Shown here one piece after another: positions 23,416 to 31,650 of a stretch of DNA of 35,574 bases. The position numbers and the translations under genes are program-made. A model generated the notes under the pieces. The model had not been told where the DNA came from. It searched no databases and saw nothing but the letters and a program-made list of their open reading frames with translations. This stretch comes from Candidatus Woesearchaeota archaeon (GTDB taxonomy: Archaea; Nanobdellota; Nanobdellia; Woesearchaeales; UBA11576), in contig JABJCP010000014.1 of the NCBI GenBank assembly GCA_018668595.1, forward strand, positions 1 to 35,574, read 5' to 3'. Within the stretch, counting starts at the first letter, position 1. Each line of letters opens with the position of its first letter.

Positions 23416-24546
23416 TTATAAATTATAATCTAAACTGTTTGTATTGCATTGTCTACATTCTAAACCATTCATTAAATTTTCAATGGTAATAGGTTCTACA
23501 AAAACTTCTTTATCTGTTTGTGATGACTTAGATTCATTTGTCTTCTTAACAATTCGATTGTTATTTGTTTTTGTATCTGTTTTTTGATTATACCCTAATT
23601 CACCAACTTCTTCTATAATTCCATGGGCTTTAATGAGTGTATTCCGCGAATCTTTAGTTCTACCGATCAATTTGTTCCCATAGAAGTTTTGTAAAAGATC
23701 ATTAACACTTATTGAATTATTTTTTAATTCTTTATAATGTACAGTTGCATTACCTGGAATCACTGCTTGTTTTTTTGTATAAATAAAAATAAGATCTTCT
23801 CCATAATCGCTAGCAACAACGTACTTAAATCCAACAACGCCTTCATTAAATTTTTCAGCATTATAATAATCAATAATTTCTGTTTGGACACTTCTAATAA
23901 TAACCTCTTTGTTTAATAATTCAGGATGAGCAAATAATTCTTTTGAATCAGAGTCGTCATTTATTTGTTTATTTTCTTTTTTTTCTTTTTCTTTTTTAGG
24001 AGATTTCCCAGTTAATTCAAAACAAATTTTTTCTTTAGAATCTTTAGCAGAAACAATTTTATCAAATATTTCTTGAGAAATATCTTGTACAACTTCTTCA
24101 CCACATAATATAGTGTATAAGTTGTGATGGATTACTTTTCCTTTGAATTCTTTTTCAACTTTTTTAGAATCTCCCAGAGTAGTTACTCCGAATCTCTTTT
24201 CAAGAAAATGAACTCCATTGATATATTCTTTAGTAATCTCAAAACAATCTTTATTAGTTGCAGGATCACATAAATTGATTTCTTCACTAAGATTTCCTTC
24301 TTGTTCATTAAGTTCAAGAATTTGTTGAAATTGAGTTTCATTCACGTCTACAGCATCTCTTTCCTTGTGCGCAGGTCCCTTCCAAATTTTATATCTAATT
24401 TCTTTGCCATCTCCACTTATACGTTTATATGTTCTTATTGAAATGCCATTGTATTTTGAATGAACAACTTCAATATTTTGTTCACTACCACAACCTAATA
24501 TTGTGAGTGCAACAATTCCCATTCCTAAATTTTTTAGTTTTGACAT
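23416..24546 (-). CDS. Type C lipoprotein with cysteine modules and inserted tail
   Basis: The 376-residue protein has the lipid Cys at 19 (LTILGC). Module 1 (about 48-80) has lost both Cys (Trp and Ala instead). Module 2 has Cys93 and Cys101. Module 3 has Cys148 and Cys175. The type C domain (about 205-315) has DLIFIYTKKQAVIPGNATVH and AHGIIEEVGELG. About 58 residues are then inserted, including ECRQC, and the protein still ends SLDYNL. No SD is visible. It is a relative of 24575-25810, with the same order of modules and the same type of insert. Confidence 0.9.
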   Translation of the reverse strand: MSKLKNLGMGIVALTILGCGSEQNIEVVHSKYNGISIRTYKRISGDGKEIRYKIWKGPAHKERDAVDVNETQFQQILELNEQEGNLSEEINLCDPATNKDCFEITKEYINGVHFLEKRFGVTTLGDSKKVEKEFKGKVIHHNLYTILCGEEVVQDISQEIFDKIVSAKDSKEKICFELTGKSPKKEKEKKENKQINDDSDSKELFAHPELLNKEVIIRSVQTEIIDYYNAEKFNEGVVGFKYVVASDYGEDLIFIYTKKQAVIPGNATVHYKELKNNSISVNDLLQNFYGNKLIGRTKDSRNTLIKAHGIIEEVGELGYNQKTDTKTNNNRIVKKTNESKSSQTDKEVFVEPITIENLMNGLECRQCNTNSLDYNL

Positions 24547-24574
24547 TTTAATCGGAGTTTAATATTTTTTTTAA

Positions 24575-25810
24575 TTATAATTCATAACTTGTTAAACCAC
24601 TTTCGAGATCTGCGTAAATTTTATCAGTATCTTTTTGAGTCAATGTGGTTTCTTTAAATTCTTGTTCGCAACGCATTCCAGAAGTTATGCTATTAAGTTC
24701 ATAGTGTTTAATTGATTCAATTTCTTCAGTTATTGGTATGTCTTCACAAACTAATCCTTGTGATAGAGTTTTCTGATTATATTCAATTACATTCATAGTT
24801 GTTAGTTTGTCAACTTGAGGTTTTTCTAATTTAACAACAGTTTTTGATTCATTACTTCCTAATTTGTTAATATCTTCAATAATTCCATACGCTTGAATTG
24901 GTTGTTCGCTTAAATCATAACCTATCATTCCATAATATTTATTTAGAATGTCAGTTCCATTGACAGAACTATCTTTTAATTCTCTATAATGAACAGTTGC
25001 GTTACCAGAAATAACTGCAGTTCTTTTTGTGTATAAAAATACAATTTCTTCATCGTGAACTTTAGTAATGACATATTTAATTGCTAGAATTCCTGATGTT
25101 CCATCCATTGACTGTTCAGTTCTATATGAAATAAATTCGGGTTGAACGCCTGTAATAACAACATCCATCTTTAAAGTTTCAGGATAAGTGAATAATTCTT
25201 TCTTAGTTTTTTCAATTTTTTTTTGTTCTTCAAATTCTTTTGATAAGCTTTTAAGTTCTTTTGATAATAAGTCTACACAAACTTCATCCTTTGTTTTTGA
25301 TTCAGAATGAATTTCATCTGCAACAGTTGTATCAAGAGCAAATACTTTACCACTACATTGAATGCTGTATTTCATTTTTTCTTCTTGCTTTTTTTCATTG
25401 TGTTTATTATCTTGTTCTTTACTCTCTGCAGTTCTATAATTTTCAGGATATGTATATTTATCAAATGCTTTTATTGCTGCAATAATGTGTCCTTTGTAAT
25501 ATTCGCAATCACGTCCTTTTGTATTGCAAAGGTTTATTGATTGATCTAAATCACTTGGAAGATTTACCATTAACAAATTTTCATATTCTTTTTTATCAAT
25601 TGTATCACAGCCATCATAATCATTGTTAACTACGCAGACTCTGTGTTTTATTTTATTAGGATTATCAGTTTCTGATACTATTTCTCCCACGCTAACTCCA
25701 TTTGACAATCGTGTTGTGGATTTTATATTTTTATTACTGCAACCACTAATACTTGTTCCAAGCATAGCTAATGCAATCATACTAATTCCTAAATCTTTCA
25801 TTTTCAACAT
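24575..25810 (-). CDS. Type C lipoprotein with three cysteine modules and inserted tail
   Basis: At 411 residues this is the second-longest lipoprotein. The lipid Cys is 24 (SISGC). Cysteine modules are 59/68, 95/102 and 152/178. The type C domain (about 205-315) has DVVITGVQPEFISYRTEQS, IVFLYTKRTAVISGN and AYGIIEDINKLG. About 95 further residues, with two Cys, precede the end TSYEL. I keep ATG 25810 because MLKMKDLG aligns from the first residue with MSKLKNLG of the next gene; ATG 25801 is the alternative. There is no SD and only five bases separate it from the upstream stop. Confidence 0.9.
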   Translation of the reverse strand: MLKMKDLGISMIALAMLGTSISGCSNKNIKSTTRLSNGVSVGEIVSETDNPNKIKHRVCVVNNDYDGCDTIDKKEYENLLMVNLPSDLDQSINLCNTKGRDCEYYKGHIIAAIKAFDKYTYPENYRTAESKEQDNKHNEKKQEEKMKYSIQCSGKVFALDTTVADEIHSESKTKDEVCVDLLSKELKSLSKEFEEQKKIEKTKKELFTYPETLKMDVVITGVQPEFISYRTEQSMDGTSGILAIKYVITKVHDEEIVFLYTKRTAVISGNATVHYRELKDSSVNGTDILNKYYGMIGYDLSEQPIQAYGIIEDINKLGSNESKTVVKLEKPQVDKLTTMNVIEYNQKTLSQGLVCEDIPITEEIESIKHYELNSITSGMRCEQEFKETTLTQKDTDKIYADLESGLTSYEL

Positions 25811-25815
25811 TTTAA

Positions 25816-26361
25816 TTATAAATTATAATCTATATTTATTACTAATCCTTTAACATGATAAATTTCAGATTCTACTCCTTGAATATTTCTATCGCCTTTT
25901 AATTTATCAATTAATTCAAGTTCTCCGACGAGTTCAGATTCAAACGGTTCATAAGTAATTTCTGCAACGCCTTTTTCAACAACAGCTTTGCTGTGATAAA
26001 TGAATGTAGCTTTCCCTTGATCCCCTTTAGTAAGTAAATACTTTATTGGAAGAGTTCCAGTAATGCAGTTTCCGTTTGAAGTATAGGGAATTCTATCTGG
26101 TTGAACATCATAAATAGTAACTTGTTCTCTAACTTGTGTCAAAGCGAACTTATTAGTCACAATAGTATCTTCACCTGCAATAACATCTAATTCAATAGAA
26201 GGATTAGATTCTGTTGTAGTGTCTACAGATTCTTGAGTTGAAGTATTAGCAGAGCTAGTTTCATCTTTTTTTGGATCTAAAGTTATCATCAAAGTTGTAA
26301 ACAATCCTCCTGCCATTATAACCGGTATTACAATTTCCCAGGGAAAATCCATTCTTGCCAT
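25816..26361 (-). CDS. Type C protein with N-terminal membrane helix
   Basis: The 181-residue protein starts MARMDFPWEIVIP and has a membrane helix at about 7-26. A Ser/Thr/Glu-rich linker (32-60) looks flexible, the kind that may be exposed at the surface. The domain (about 68-181) has VTIYDVQPDRIPY, LPIKYLLTKGDQG, TFIYHSKAVVEKGVAEITYE and the end VKGLVINIDYNL. It is related to the neighbour at 26374-26997 by the FPW start and Thr-rich linker. No SD; the leader is A- and T-rich. Confidence 0.9.
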   Translation of the reverse strand: MARMDFPWEIVIPVIMAGGLFTTLMITLDPKKDETSSANTSTQESVDTTTESNPSIELDVIAGEDTIVTNKFALTQVREQVTIYDVQPDRIPYTSNGNCITGTLPIKYLLTKGDQGKATFIYHSKAVVEKGVAEITYEPFESELVGELELIDKLKGDRNIQGVESEIYHVKGLVINIDYNL

Positions 26362-26373
26362 TTTTATTTTATT

Positions 26374-26997
26374 TCATAAATTATATTCAATTTTTTCTAC
26401 AATTCCTTTGATAGGAATTTCTAAATCTGATTTTGATTTGCATTCTGAACCAATATATTTTTCTATTAAATCATTAAGTGGAATTTGATTATCTTGTGTT
26501 GTTCTGTATTCAATTGTTGCAACACCTCGTTTAATTGGACCTGGAGTTGTAGTAACAAAAGTTTCTTGTTCTTCTCGATCATTTGTAAAAATATATCTTA
26601 CATTCAAATTGCCTTCTTGACAATTAGTTTTTACATCTGCTAAATTACCAAAAAATTTGGATGATTTTGCTTCATAAGGAATTGAATCAGACTGAACATA
26701 TTGAATTGTGGTGGTTGTTTTTTTTATGAGCGATTCTACTTTTTCTGTTTCTACAGTTTTTAGTTTTACTTGTTCTAAGTTAGTTTGATCAGACTCTACT
26801 GTCGCATCTAAATTAGATTCAACAATATCCTCTTGACTAGTAACATCTGTTGATTCTGCAATATTAGTTGTTGTAACCTCTTCTTTATTCTCTTGATCAG
26901 AGTTATTACATACTATATTTACTACAGTTATTGTCCAAAATCCTATCAATGCAATAGGTGCTATAAATATTGGCCAAGGAAAATTATTATTTGCCAT
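26374..26997 (-). CDS. Type C protein with N-terminal membrane helix
   Basis: The 207-residue protein starts MANNNFPWPIF, with a membrane helix at about 8-29 and a Cys at 30 just after it. A long Thr/Glu/Asp-rich linker (33-90) precedes the domain (about 92-207): TIQYVQSDSIPYE, NVRYIFTNDREEQETFVTT, GVATIEYRTT and the end IKGIVEKIEYNL. Two Cys lie in the domain (KTNCQEG and GSECKSK). The SD is weak (GAGAT). Confidence 0.9.
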   Translation of the reverse strand: MANNNFPWPIFIAPIALIGFWTITVVNIVCNNSDQENKEEVTTTNIAESTDVTSQEDIVESNLDATVESDQTNLEQVKLKTVETEKVESLIKKTTTTIQYVQSDSIPYEAKSSKFFGNLADVKTNCQEGNLNVRYIFTNDREEQETFVTTTPGPIKRGVATIEYRTTQDNQIPLNDLIEKYIGSECKSKSDLEIPIKGIVEKIEYNL

Positions 26998-27038
26998 TTT
27001 TATTTTATCTCATTAGTTTAATTTTTTTAATATTTTAA

Positions 27039-27935
27039 TCATAAATTATAATCAATTTTAGTAATTAAACCTGCACAGTCAAAACAAGCAGAGTCTTTTG
27101 ATGTAGGACCAGGATTACCATTGCTTCCTGAACCAATTCTATATTGAACAATATCTGTTGTGCAAAGTTTACCTTTGTTTGTTGGTGCATACTGAATATC
27201 TGCAATACCTTTTTTCACAGGACCTTTTTTTGGTCTGATCAAAAGTGCTTCTCCTGCTTCTGTTCTAATAAATACATATGAATAGTTAACTTCTCCTTTG
27301 ACTTCAGTACAATCTCTATTACACAAAAATCCTTGATATCTAGTAGCGTCGTGCTGAACATCCCAAATTGTTGCTTCAATAGTTGTTAATTTTTCTTCAT
27401 CAAATTTGAAATTTCTTTTAGTTTCTTTTTCTTCAGCTAATTTAGGATCATAATTACTTGGACTGGTAGGATTTGGATTTGTTTGTTTATTAGGATTATA
27501 TTTGTTAGGATCTTTATCATCTGAAGGTTGTTTGTTAGGATTATATTTGTAAGGATCTTTATCGTCAGGAACTGCTTGATTTTGATTTGAAGCTAATTTT
27601 TCCAGACATTCTTTTGATGGAGTTTCTAAAGGACTTGAAGCTTGCTTAGCGCAAGGATCAATTAATTTTTCTTTTTCTGTTTTATTGATTTTTTCTTTTT
27701 GTTTTAGATGATCTTTAAGATCGCTAGATTCTTTTTCTTTTTCTTTTTTTTTCATTCGCTTTGTTTTTTCTTTCTTGAATTTTCTTTTTTCTTCTTTTAG
27801 TCTCTGCGATTCTTCATCTGCTTGAGCTTCTCCAGATATGTAATGATAATTAACATAAGCCCCTCCTAAAAATAGTCCTCCAATTACTAAAATGCTTGCT
27901 GTTGTTTTTAGTATGTCTTTAGTTATAGGCTGCAT
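27039..27935 (-). CDS. Type C protein with membrane helix, charged stalk and peptide repeat
   Basis: The 298-residue protein has a membrane helix at about 9-31, a very basic/acidic coiled-coil stalk (40-92) and two Cys at 95 and 110. A proline-rich spacer contains a 13-residue unit DDKDPxKYNPNKQ twice (124-136 and 139-151), then NPNPTSPSNYDP. The domain (about 180-298) has ATIWDVQHDATRY, YVFIRTEAGEALLIRPKKGP, GIADIQYAP and the end FDCAGLITKIDYNL. Cys pairs C-x4-C (LCNRDC) and C-x2-C (CFDC) are unusual within the family. The SD GAGGT contains part of the upstream TGA stop. Confidence 0.9.
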   Translation of the reverse strand: MQPITKDILKTTASILVIGGLFLGGAYVNYHYISGEAQADEESQRLKEEKRKFKKEKTKRMKKKEKEKESSDLKDHLKQKEKINKTEKEKLIDPCAKQASSPLETPSKECLEKLASNQNQAVPDDKDPYKYNPNKQPSDDKDPNKYNPNKQTNPNPTSPSNYDPKLAEEKETKRNFKFDEEKLTTIEATIWDVQHDATRYQGFLCNRDCTEVKGEVNYSYVFIRTEAGEALLIRPKKGPVKKGIADIQYAPTNKGKLCTTDIVQYRIGSGSNGNPGPTSKDSACFDCAGLITKIDYNL

Positions 27936-27947
27936 ATTCTTTAAACC

Positions 27948-28466
27948 TCAAAAATTATAATCAATACTTTTCACAATTCCTTTTGCATGTACTGCGTTTT
28001 TACTTAGTGCATGATAAATTGGATCAACAAATTCGCCAACGATCTTTCGCGGAGATACTGAACCATCTTTTAATTCGTTGTAAGTTATTCTAGCAGTACC
28101 TTTTGGAACTGCTGTTGATTTTGGTTGAATGAAAACTTGCATTCCATCGTCGCCTTTTGTTACAACATATTTTATTGTTAACATTCCATCAGTACCGTCA
28201 TCATCTTGAAAATGACGGTATAGGATGTCTTGAGTTTGAATTTCAGTAATAGTCGCAACTGTTGTTTTTGGTGAATCTTGAGTGTATTCTATAGCTAAAT
28301 CGTCAAGACGTTCTTGCCAATCAGTTTTTGCTTTTTCTGCTTGTTCTTTTTCTTTTTTTTCCATTCTTTCATTTTCAGCTTTGGCGCAATAACGAATACA
28401 TGCACCACATCCGCCAAGCATACTAATAACAATTACTGTTGTAACAATATTTTCGGTAATTGACAT
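27948..28466 (-). CDS. Type C lipoprotein, possibly lipid anchored at Cys20
   Basis: The 172-residue protein has a short hydrophobic N-terminus ending MLGGCGACIRYC. Cys20 would be the lipid site, but three Cys in eight residues leave the exact anchor open. A charged helix (30-55) leads to the domain (about 60-172): TVATITEIQTQDILYR, LTIKYVVTKGDDGMQVFIQP, AVPKGTARITYNELKDG and the end AKGIVKSIDYNF. AGGAGATGA before ATG is the strongest SD on this side of the window. Confidence 0.9.
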   Translation of the reverse strand: MSITENIVTTVIVISMLGGCGACIRYCAKAENERMEKKEKEQAEKAKTDWQERLDDLAIEYTQDSPKTTVATITEIQTQDILYRHFQDDDGTDGMLTIKYVVTKGDDGMQVFIQPKSTAVPKGTARITYNELKDGSVSPRKIVGEFVDPIYHALSKNAVHAKGIVKSIDYNF

Positions 28467-28493
28467 TTTTTTTCATCTCCTGATTTGTTTTAA

Positions 28494-28994
28494 TTATAAT
28501 TTATATTCTAAACTTGTAATAATTCCTGTTGCAGGCATAGGTTCATTATCTAATGCCTGAAACTCAGTTCCAACATAAGTTCCAACAAGTTCTGTTGGTA
28601 AAACTTTTTTATCTTTTAATTCATTGTATGTTATCGTCGATAAACCTTTAGGAATTGCTCCTCTTTTTGCATAAATAAAAATTTGAGTTCCATTATCTGT
28701 TTTTGAAATAACATACTTAACAGGAAGTGAACCTCTGATTTTAACTTCATTAGGATTATTCATGTAATGTTTCTTGTATAGTATGTTTTCTGATTGAACT
28801 TCGGTTATTATTGCAGTAATTGTTTTTTCATCTTCAGGAATAAATTTTAAATTAATATCGCCGATTCTTTTATCTTCATGTTCTTGTTTATCAATTTCTT
28901 TTATTATTTCTGTTACAGCTACTGTAGTAATCAGTCCTCCAAGTAAAGTAACAATTCCTGCAGTTTTCAATCCTGATTTTAATTTTTCATTCAT
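28494..28994 (-). CDS. Type C protein with N-terminal membrane helix
   Basis: The 166-residue protein has a membrane helix at about 12-30 with no Cys, followed by a short charged linker. The domain (about 48-166) has TITAIITEVQSENILY, LPVKYVISKTDNGTQIFIYA, AIPKGLSTITYNEL and the end ATGIITSLEYKL. It is closest to its downstream neighbour 27948-28466 in the domain (KDKKVLPTELVGTYVG against KDGSVSPRKIVGEFVD), although the anchors differ. That pair shows that anchor type changes between close relatives. The SD is weak (AAGATGA). Confidence 0.9.
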   Translation of the reverse strand: MNEKLKSGLKTAGIVTLLGGLITTVAVTEIIKEIDKQEHEDKRIGDINLKFIPEDEKTITAIITEVQSENILYKKHYMNNPNEVKIRGSLPVKYVISKTDNGTQIFIYAKRGAIPKGLSTITYNELKDKKVLPTELVGTYVGTEFQALDNEPMPATGIITSLEYKL

Positions 28995-29015
28995 TTTTCA
29001 TCTTGGATGTTTTAT

Positions 29016-29633
29016 TTATAGATTATAATCAATATTTTTAGCCCAACCTTTAGCTTTTATTTCTCTGTTTGCTTCTAAAGGGTTTACATTAACATATTTG
29101 GAATATAATTTTACTAAATCTTTTGTACTTATTTTTTCGTCTGTAAATTCTTGATATTGAATTTTTGCAATACCTTCTAATACTGCTTGATTTTCAGTAT
29201 AAACAAAAACAACTGTTTCTAAATTATCTCTAGCAACAATTAATTTTAAAGGAACAATTCCTGACGAATTTTTATCTTTAATTTTATACGCAACACCATC
29301 GGATTGAACATCAAGTATTGTGTATGTATTAACAACTTGAATTGGTTGTGTAAAAATATTTTTTTGATTTGATTCTACAACTGCTTGGTTTTTATCTTTA
29401 ATCTCTGCTTTTTTTTTATCAGGACCTGGAATTAAACCTGCAACAATTGCTGTATTTTGATCATAACAATTGCATCCTGTGACTGAATCATTGTGTTTAC
29501 TACAAACTTTGTAGGGTTTTTCTTTAGGACAAGGAAAATCTGCTTCAGTTCCTTTCCTACATCCGCTAGTACTAATTCCTAGCATAGCTAATGCAATCAT
29601 TCCCATTCCTATTTTACTTGTTGTGGATTTCAT
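29016..29633 (-). CDS. Type C lipoprotein, MKSTTSK subgroup, with Cys-rich segment
   Basis: The 205-residue protein shares the signal peptide MKSTTSKIGMGMIALAMLG with all lipoproteins to its right; the lipid Cys is 25. Residues 35-58 hold four Cys (FPCPKEKPYKVC, GCNCYD), a compact relative of the two-cysteine modules. The domain (about 95-205) has YTILDVQSDGVAYK, VPLKLIVARDNLETVVFVYT, AVLEGIAKIQYQEF and the end AKGWAKNIDYNL. No SD is found, as for all later members of this subgroup. Confidence 0.9.
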   Translation of the reverse strand: MKSTTSKIGMGMIALAMLGISTSGCRKGTEADFPCPKEKPYKVCSKHNDSVTGCNCYDQNTAIVAGLIPGPDKKKAEIKDKNQAVVESNQKNIFTQPIQVVNTYTILDVQSDGVAYKIKDKNSSGIVPLKLIVARDNLETVVFVYTENQAVLEGIAKIQYQEFTDEKISTKDLVKLYSKYVNVNPLEANREIKAKGWAKNIDYNL

Positions 29634-29669
29634 TTTTGATTATTTGTTTTTTTTATTGTTATTATTTGA

Positions 29670-30713
29670 TTAAAAAGTATATTCTATTTTCTCGACTAGA
29701 CCTTTAGCTTCTATTGTTTGATTTGGAAAATGAGGAGTTTCTCCCTTGCGCAAACCAGACTTTAGTAAAAGACTTTTAACATTTATTCTGCCATTTGTTA
29801 ATTCTTGATAATGAATCTTTGCTGAACCTTCTTTAACAGGTCCAGTTTTAGCATATACAAAAACATAACTATCCATATTATCTGTTGCAAAAATATATTT
29901 TACAGGAAGAACTCCGCATGCTTCATTATCTGAATAAGATCTACAAAAAGATATTGGTTCGTGTTGAACTTTTCTAATGGTAACGTCAATTTTTTGTTGT
30001 GTTAATTTATTATTTGAATTCTTGATTTCTTTTGTTGCTTCTTCTTTAATTTTTTTTGCGATTGAACAAATTTCACCAATTGTTTTTTTGCCAAAATCCT
30101 TTTTTCTAACAACATCCATAGGTAGTTCATACGTAATTCCATTACAACCAATGCGGTATGTTTCATCCTTCTTTTCTTTTTCTGTATCTTTTACTTTTTC
30201 TTCAATTTTTTTACTTTCGTGAGCAACATCAGGATTTCCTGTAGGTGTTATTGGAGTATCTTGTTTTGGTTTATTTTCATCTTTGTGTGCTGCTTGGTAT
30301 TTATCTTGAATATTGGATAATAATTTACCATTTATTAGAACACAATCTGTTTTTTTTCTTTGTTTAGTAAAATCGCTAAAGCAAATAGTGTAGTGTGCTT
30401 TCCAGTTTGCATATTTTGGTTTAGCAGTAGTTCCAATTATTTCAAAATCTTCATCAGTGAGTTCAATACAGCTTTTTGTTTTTCCTCTACCTACCTGTTT
30501 TTCAACACAATATGTTCTAAAGATTTTCCCTCTAAGATCTCTTTTTTCAAAAGGATCAAATTTAAATTTTTTAATAAATTCTTGTTGATTGTATTCAATA
30601 CATTCTGATCCATCAATTTCACAAACACTATAATTCTTGTTACAACCATTAACTCCTCCAAGCATAGCTAGTGCAATAATTCCAATTCCGAGTTTGCTTG
30701 TTGTTGATTTCAT
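29670..30713 (-). CDS. Type C lipoprotein with four cysteine modules
   Basis: The 347-residue protein has the lipid Cys at 24 (VNGC). Cysteine pairs 31/38, 69/82, 111/124 and 190/216 mark four modules. The first three repeat the plan V/I-C, loop, C, then a helix (EFIKKFKF, DFEIIG, LLSNIQ). A Pro/Thr linker (TPITPTGNPDVAHESKK) separates the third and fourth. The domain (about 235-347) has VTIRKVQHEPISFC, LPVKYIFATDNMDSYVFVYA, VKEGSAKIHYQEL and the end AKGLVEKIEYTF. A 78-bp stretch is almost identical to one in 31651-32691. No SD. Confidence 0.92.
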   Translation of the reverse strand: MKSTTSKLGIGIIALAMLGGVNGCNKNYSVCEIDGSECIEYNQQEFIKKFKFDPFEKRDLRGKIFRTYCVEKQVGRGKTKSCIELTDEDFEIIGTTAKPKYANWKAHYTICFSDFTKQRKKTDCVLINGKLLSNIQDKYQAAHKDENKPKQDTPITPTGNPDVAHESKKIEEKVKDTEKEKKDETYRIGCNGITYELPMDVVRKKDFGKKTIGEICSIAKKIKEEATKEIKNSNNKLTQQKIDVTIRKVQHEPISFCRSYSDNEACGVLPVKYIFATDNMDSYVFVYAKTGPVKEGSAKIHYQELTNGRINVKSLLLKSGLRKGETPHFPNQTIEAKGLVEKIEYTF

Positions 30714-30749
30714 TTTGTTGTCTTGAAATATTATGTTATGGTTATCTTT

Positions 30750-31583
30750 TCATGTTTGTTTTACTTGTTTTTTTTCCCTGTTTAGCAAGTCATTAATTTT
30801 TGAGCTTATTTTATCTTCAACATTTTCTTTTGCAATCCTTAGATTATATGTGAAGTCTAACATCATTTTCAAATATTCAGTGAACGTGTTTGTATGATCT
30901 GAATTATTCAAAACCATAGATTTATATGATTCTATAAATTCAGAAGGTGATTGATGTATTTTTATTAAATCTGAGTTAGTTGCTCCGTAAATATTAATAG
31001 AATAATTCCCTTTCTTACTTTTTTTCACTTTTACTTGGAATTTAAAAATGCACGATCTTTTAGATGGTTCAATTGTCCAGTCATTTGATTCAATTCCAAA
31101 TTTTAATTTATTTTTATTTGTCTTATAAAATATGTTTCCGTTTGCAATATTAAAAAAATTTGCAGGGAATTCTGTATAATATTTTTCTCCCGTAACTACT
31201 ACATCATAAAATGAAATAATTGACTCTTCAAGATTTTTTTTCAAATTATCAAGTTTTGAAAAATCAATTTCTTTATTCATTTTCAATTTTTTTATGTTTT
31301 TTTTAGTATTGCTATAATTAACTAAATTCATAACTTCATCAACCATGTTGCGTGTTCCTCGTCGGGAATCTAACTCTTCTCCTAGCACCACTGCAAGTTC
31401 TGATATGTCTGTTTTTTCATTATAAGGTATTTCTCTTGCTTTGAAGTAATCTCCTAACGCCTGTTCTGAAAAGAGTTTAAATTTTGAGTCTATGATGTAA
31501 CCTAAAGTATCCACTATATCATCTTCTGATTCAATGCTTTTTGCATAAGCTTTGTATTGTTCGATTTTTTCTTCTGGTTTCAT
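30750..31583 (-). CDS. Cytoplasmic protein of unknown function inside the array
   Basis: The 277-residue protein has no signal peptide, lipobox or membrane helix and no type C domain, so it is foreign to its surroundings. Residues 1-100 are helical and acidic (EEKIEQYKAYAKSIESEDD). About 115-205 looks beta-rich (NIFYKTNKNKLKFGIESNDW, KFQVKVKKSKKGNYSINIYG). The C-terminus (215-277) is helical and basic. I do not recognise the family. A TATA-like sequence at 31623-31630 suggests it may have its own promoter. It might be a cytoplasmic regulator or chaperone for its neighbours or an unrelated insertion; the sequence does not decide. Confidence 0.88.
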   Translation of the reverse strand: MKPEEKIEQYKAYAKSIESEDDIVDTLGYIIDSKFKLFSEQALGDYFKAREIPYNEKTDISELAVVLGEELDSRRGTRNMVDEVMNLVNYSNTKKNIKKLKMNKEIDFSKLDNLKKNLEESIISFYDVVVTGEKYYTEFPANFFNIANGNIFYKTNKNKLKFGIESNDWTIEPSKRSCIFKFQVKVKKSKKGNYSINIYGATNSDLIKIHQSPSEFIESYKSMVLNNSDHTNTFTEYLKMMLDFTYNLRIAKENVEDKISSKINDLLNREKKQVKQT

Positions 31584-31622
31584 TTTTTATTTTTTGTTTT
31601 GATTGTTATATCATGTTTTGAC

Positions 31623-31630
31623 TTTTATAT
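31623..31630 (-). promoter_or_regulatory. Possible TATA box of the gene at 30750-31583
   Basis: On the minus strand the gap reads ACGATATAAAAGTC. ATATAAAA would be the TATA box and transcription would start near 31600, leaving a leader of about 15-20 bases. A BRE is poor (AACACG). The site lies in a short imperfect duplication of TATATCGTGTTTTGA-like sequence. In such AT-rich spacers chance matches are common, so this is weak. Confidence 0.35.
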
Positions 31631-31650
31631 CGTGTTTTGATTATTTAGGA

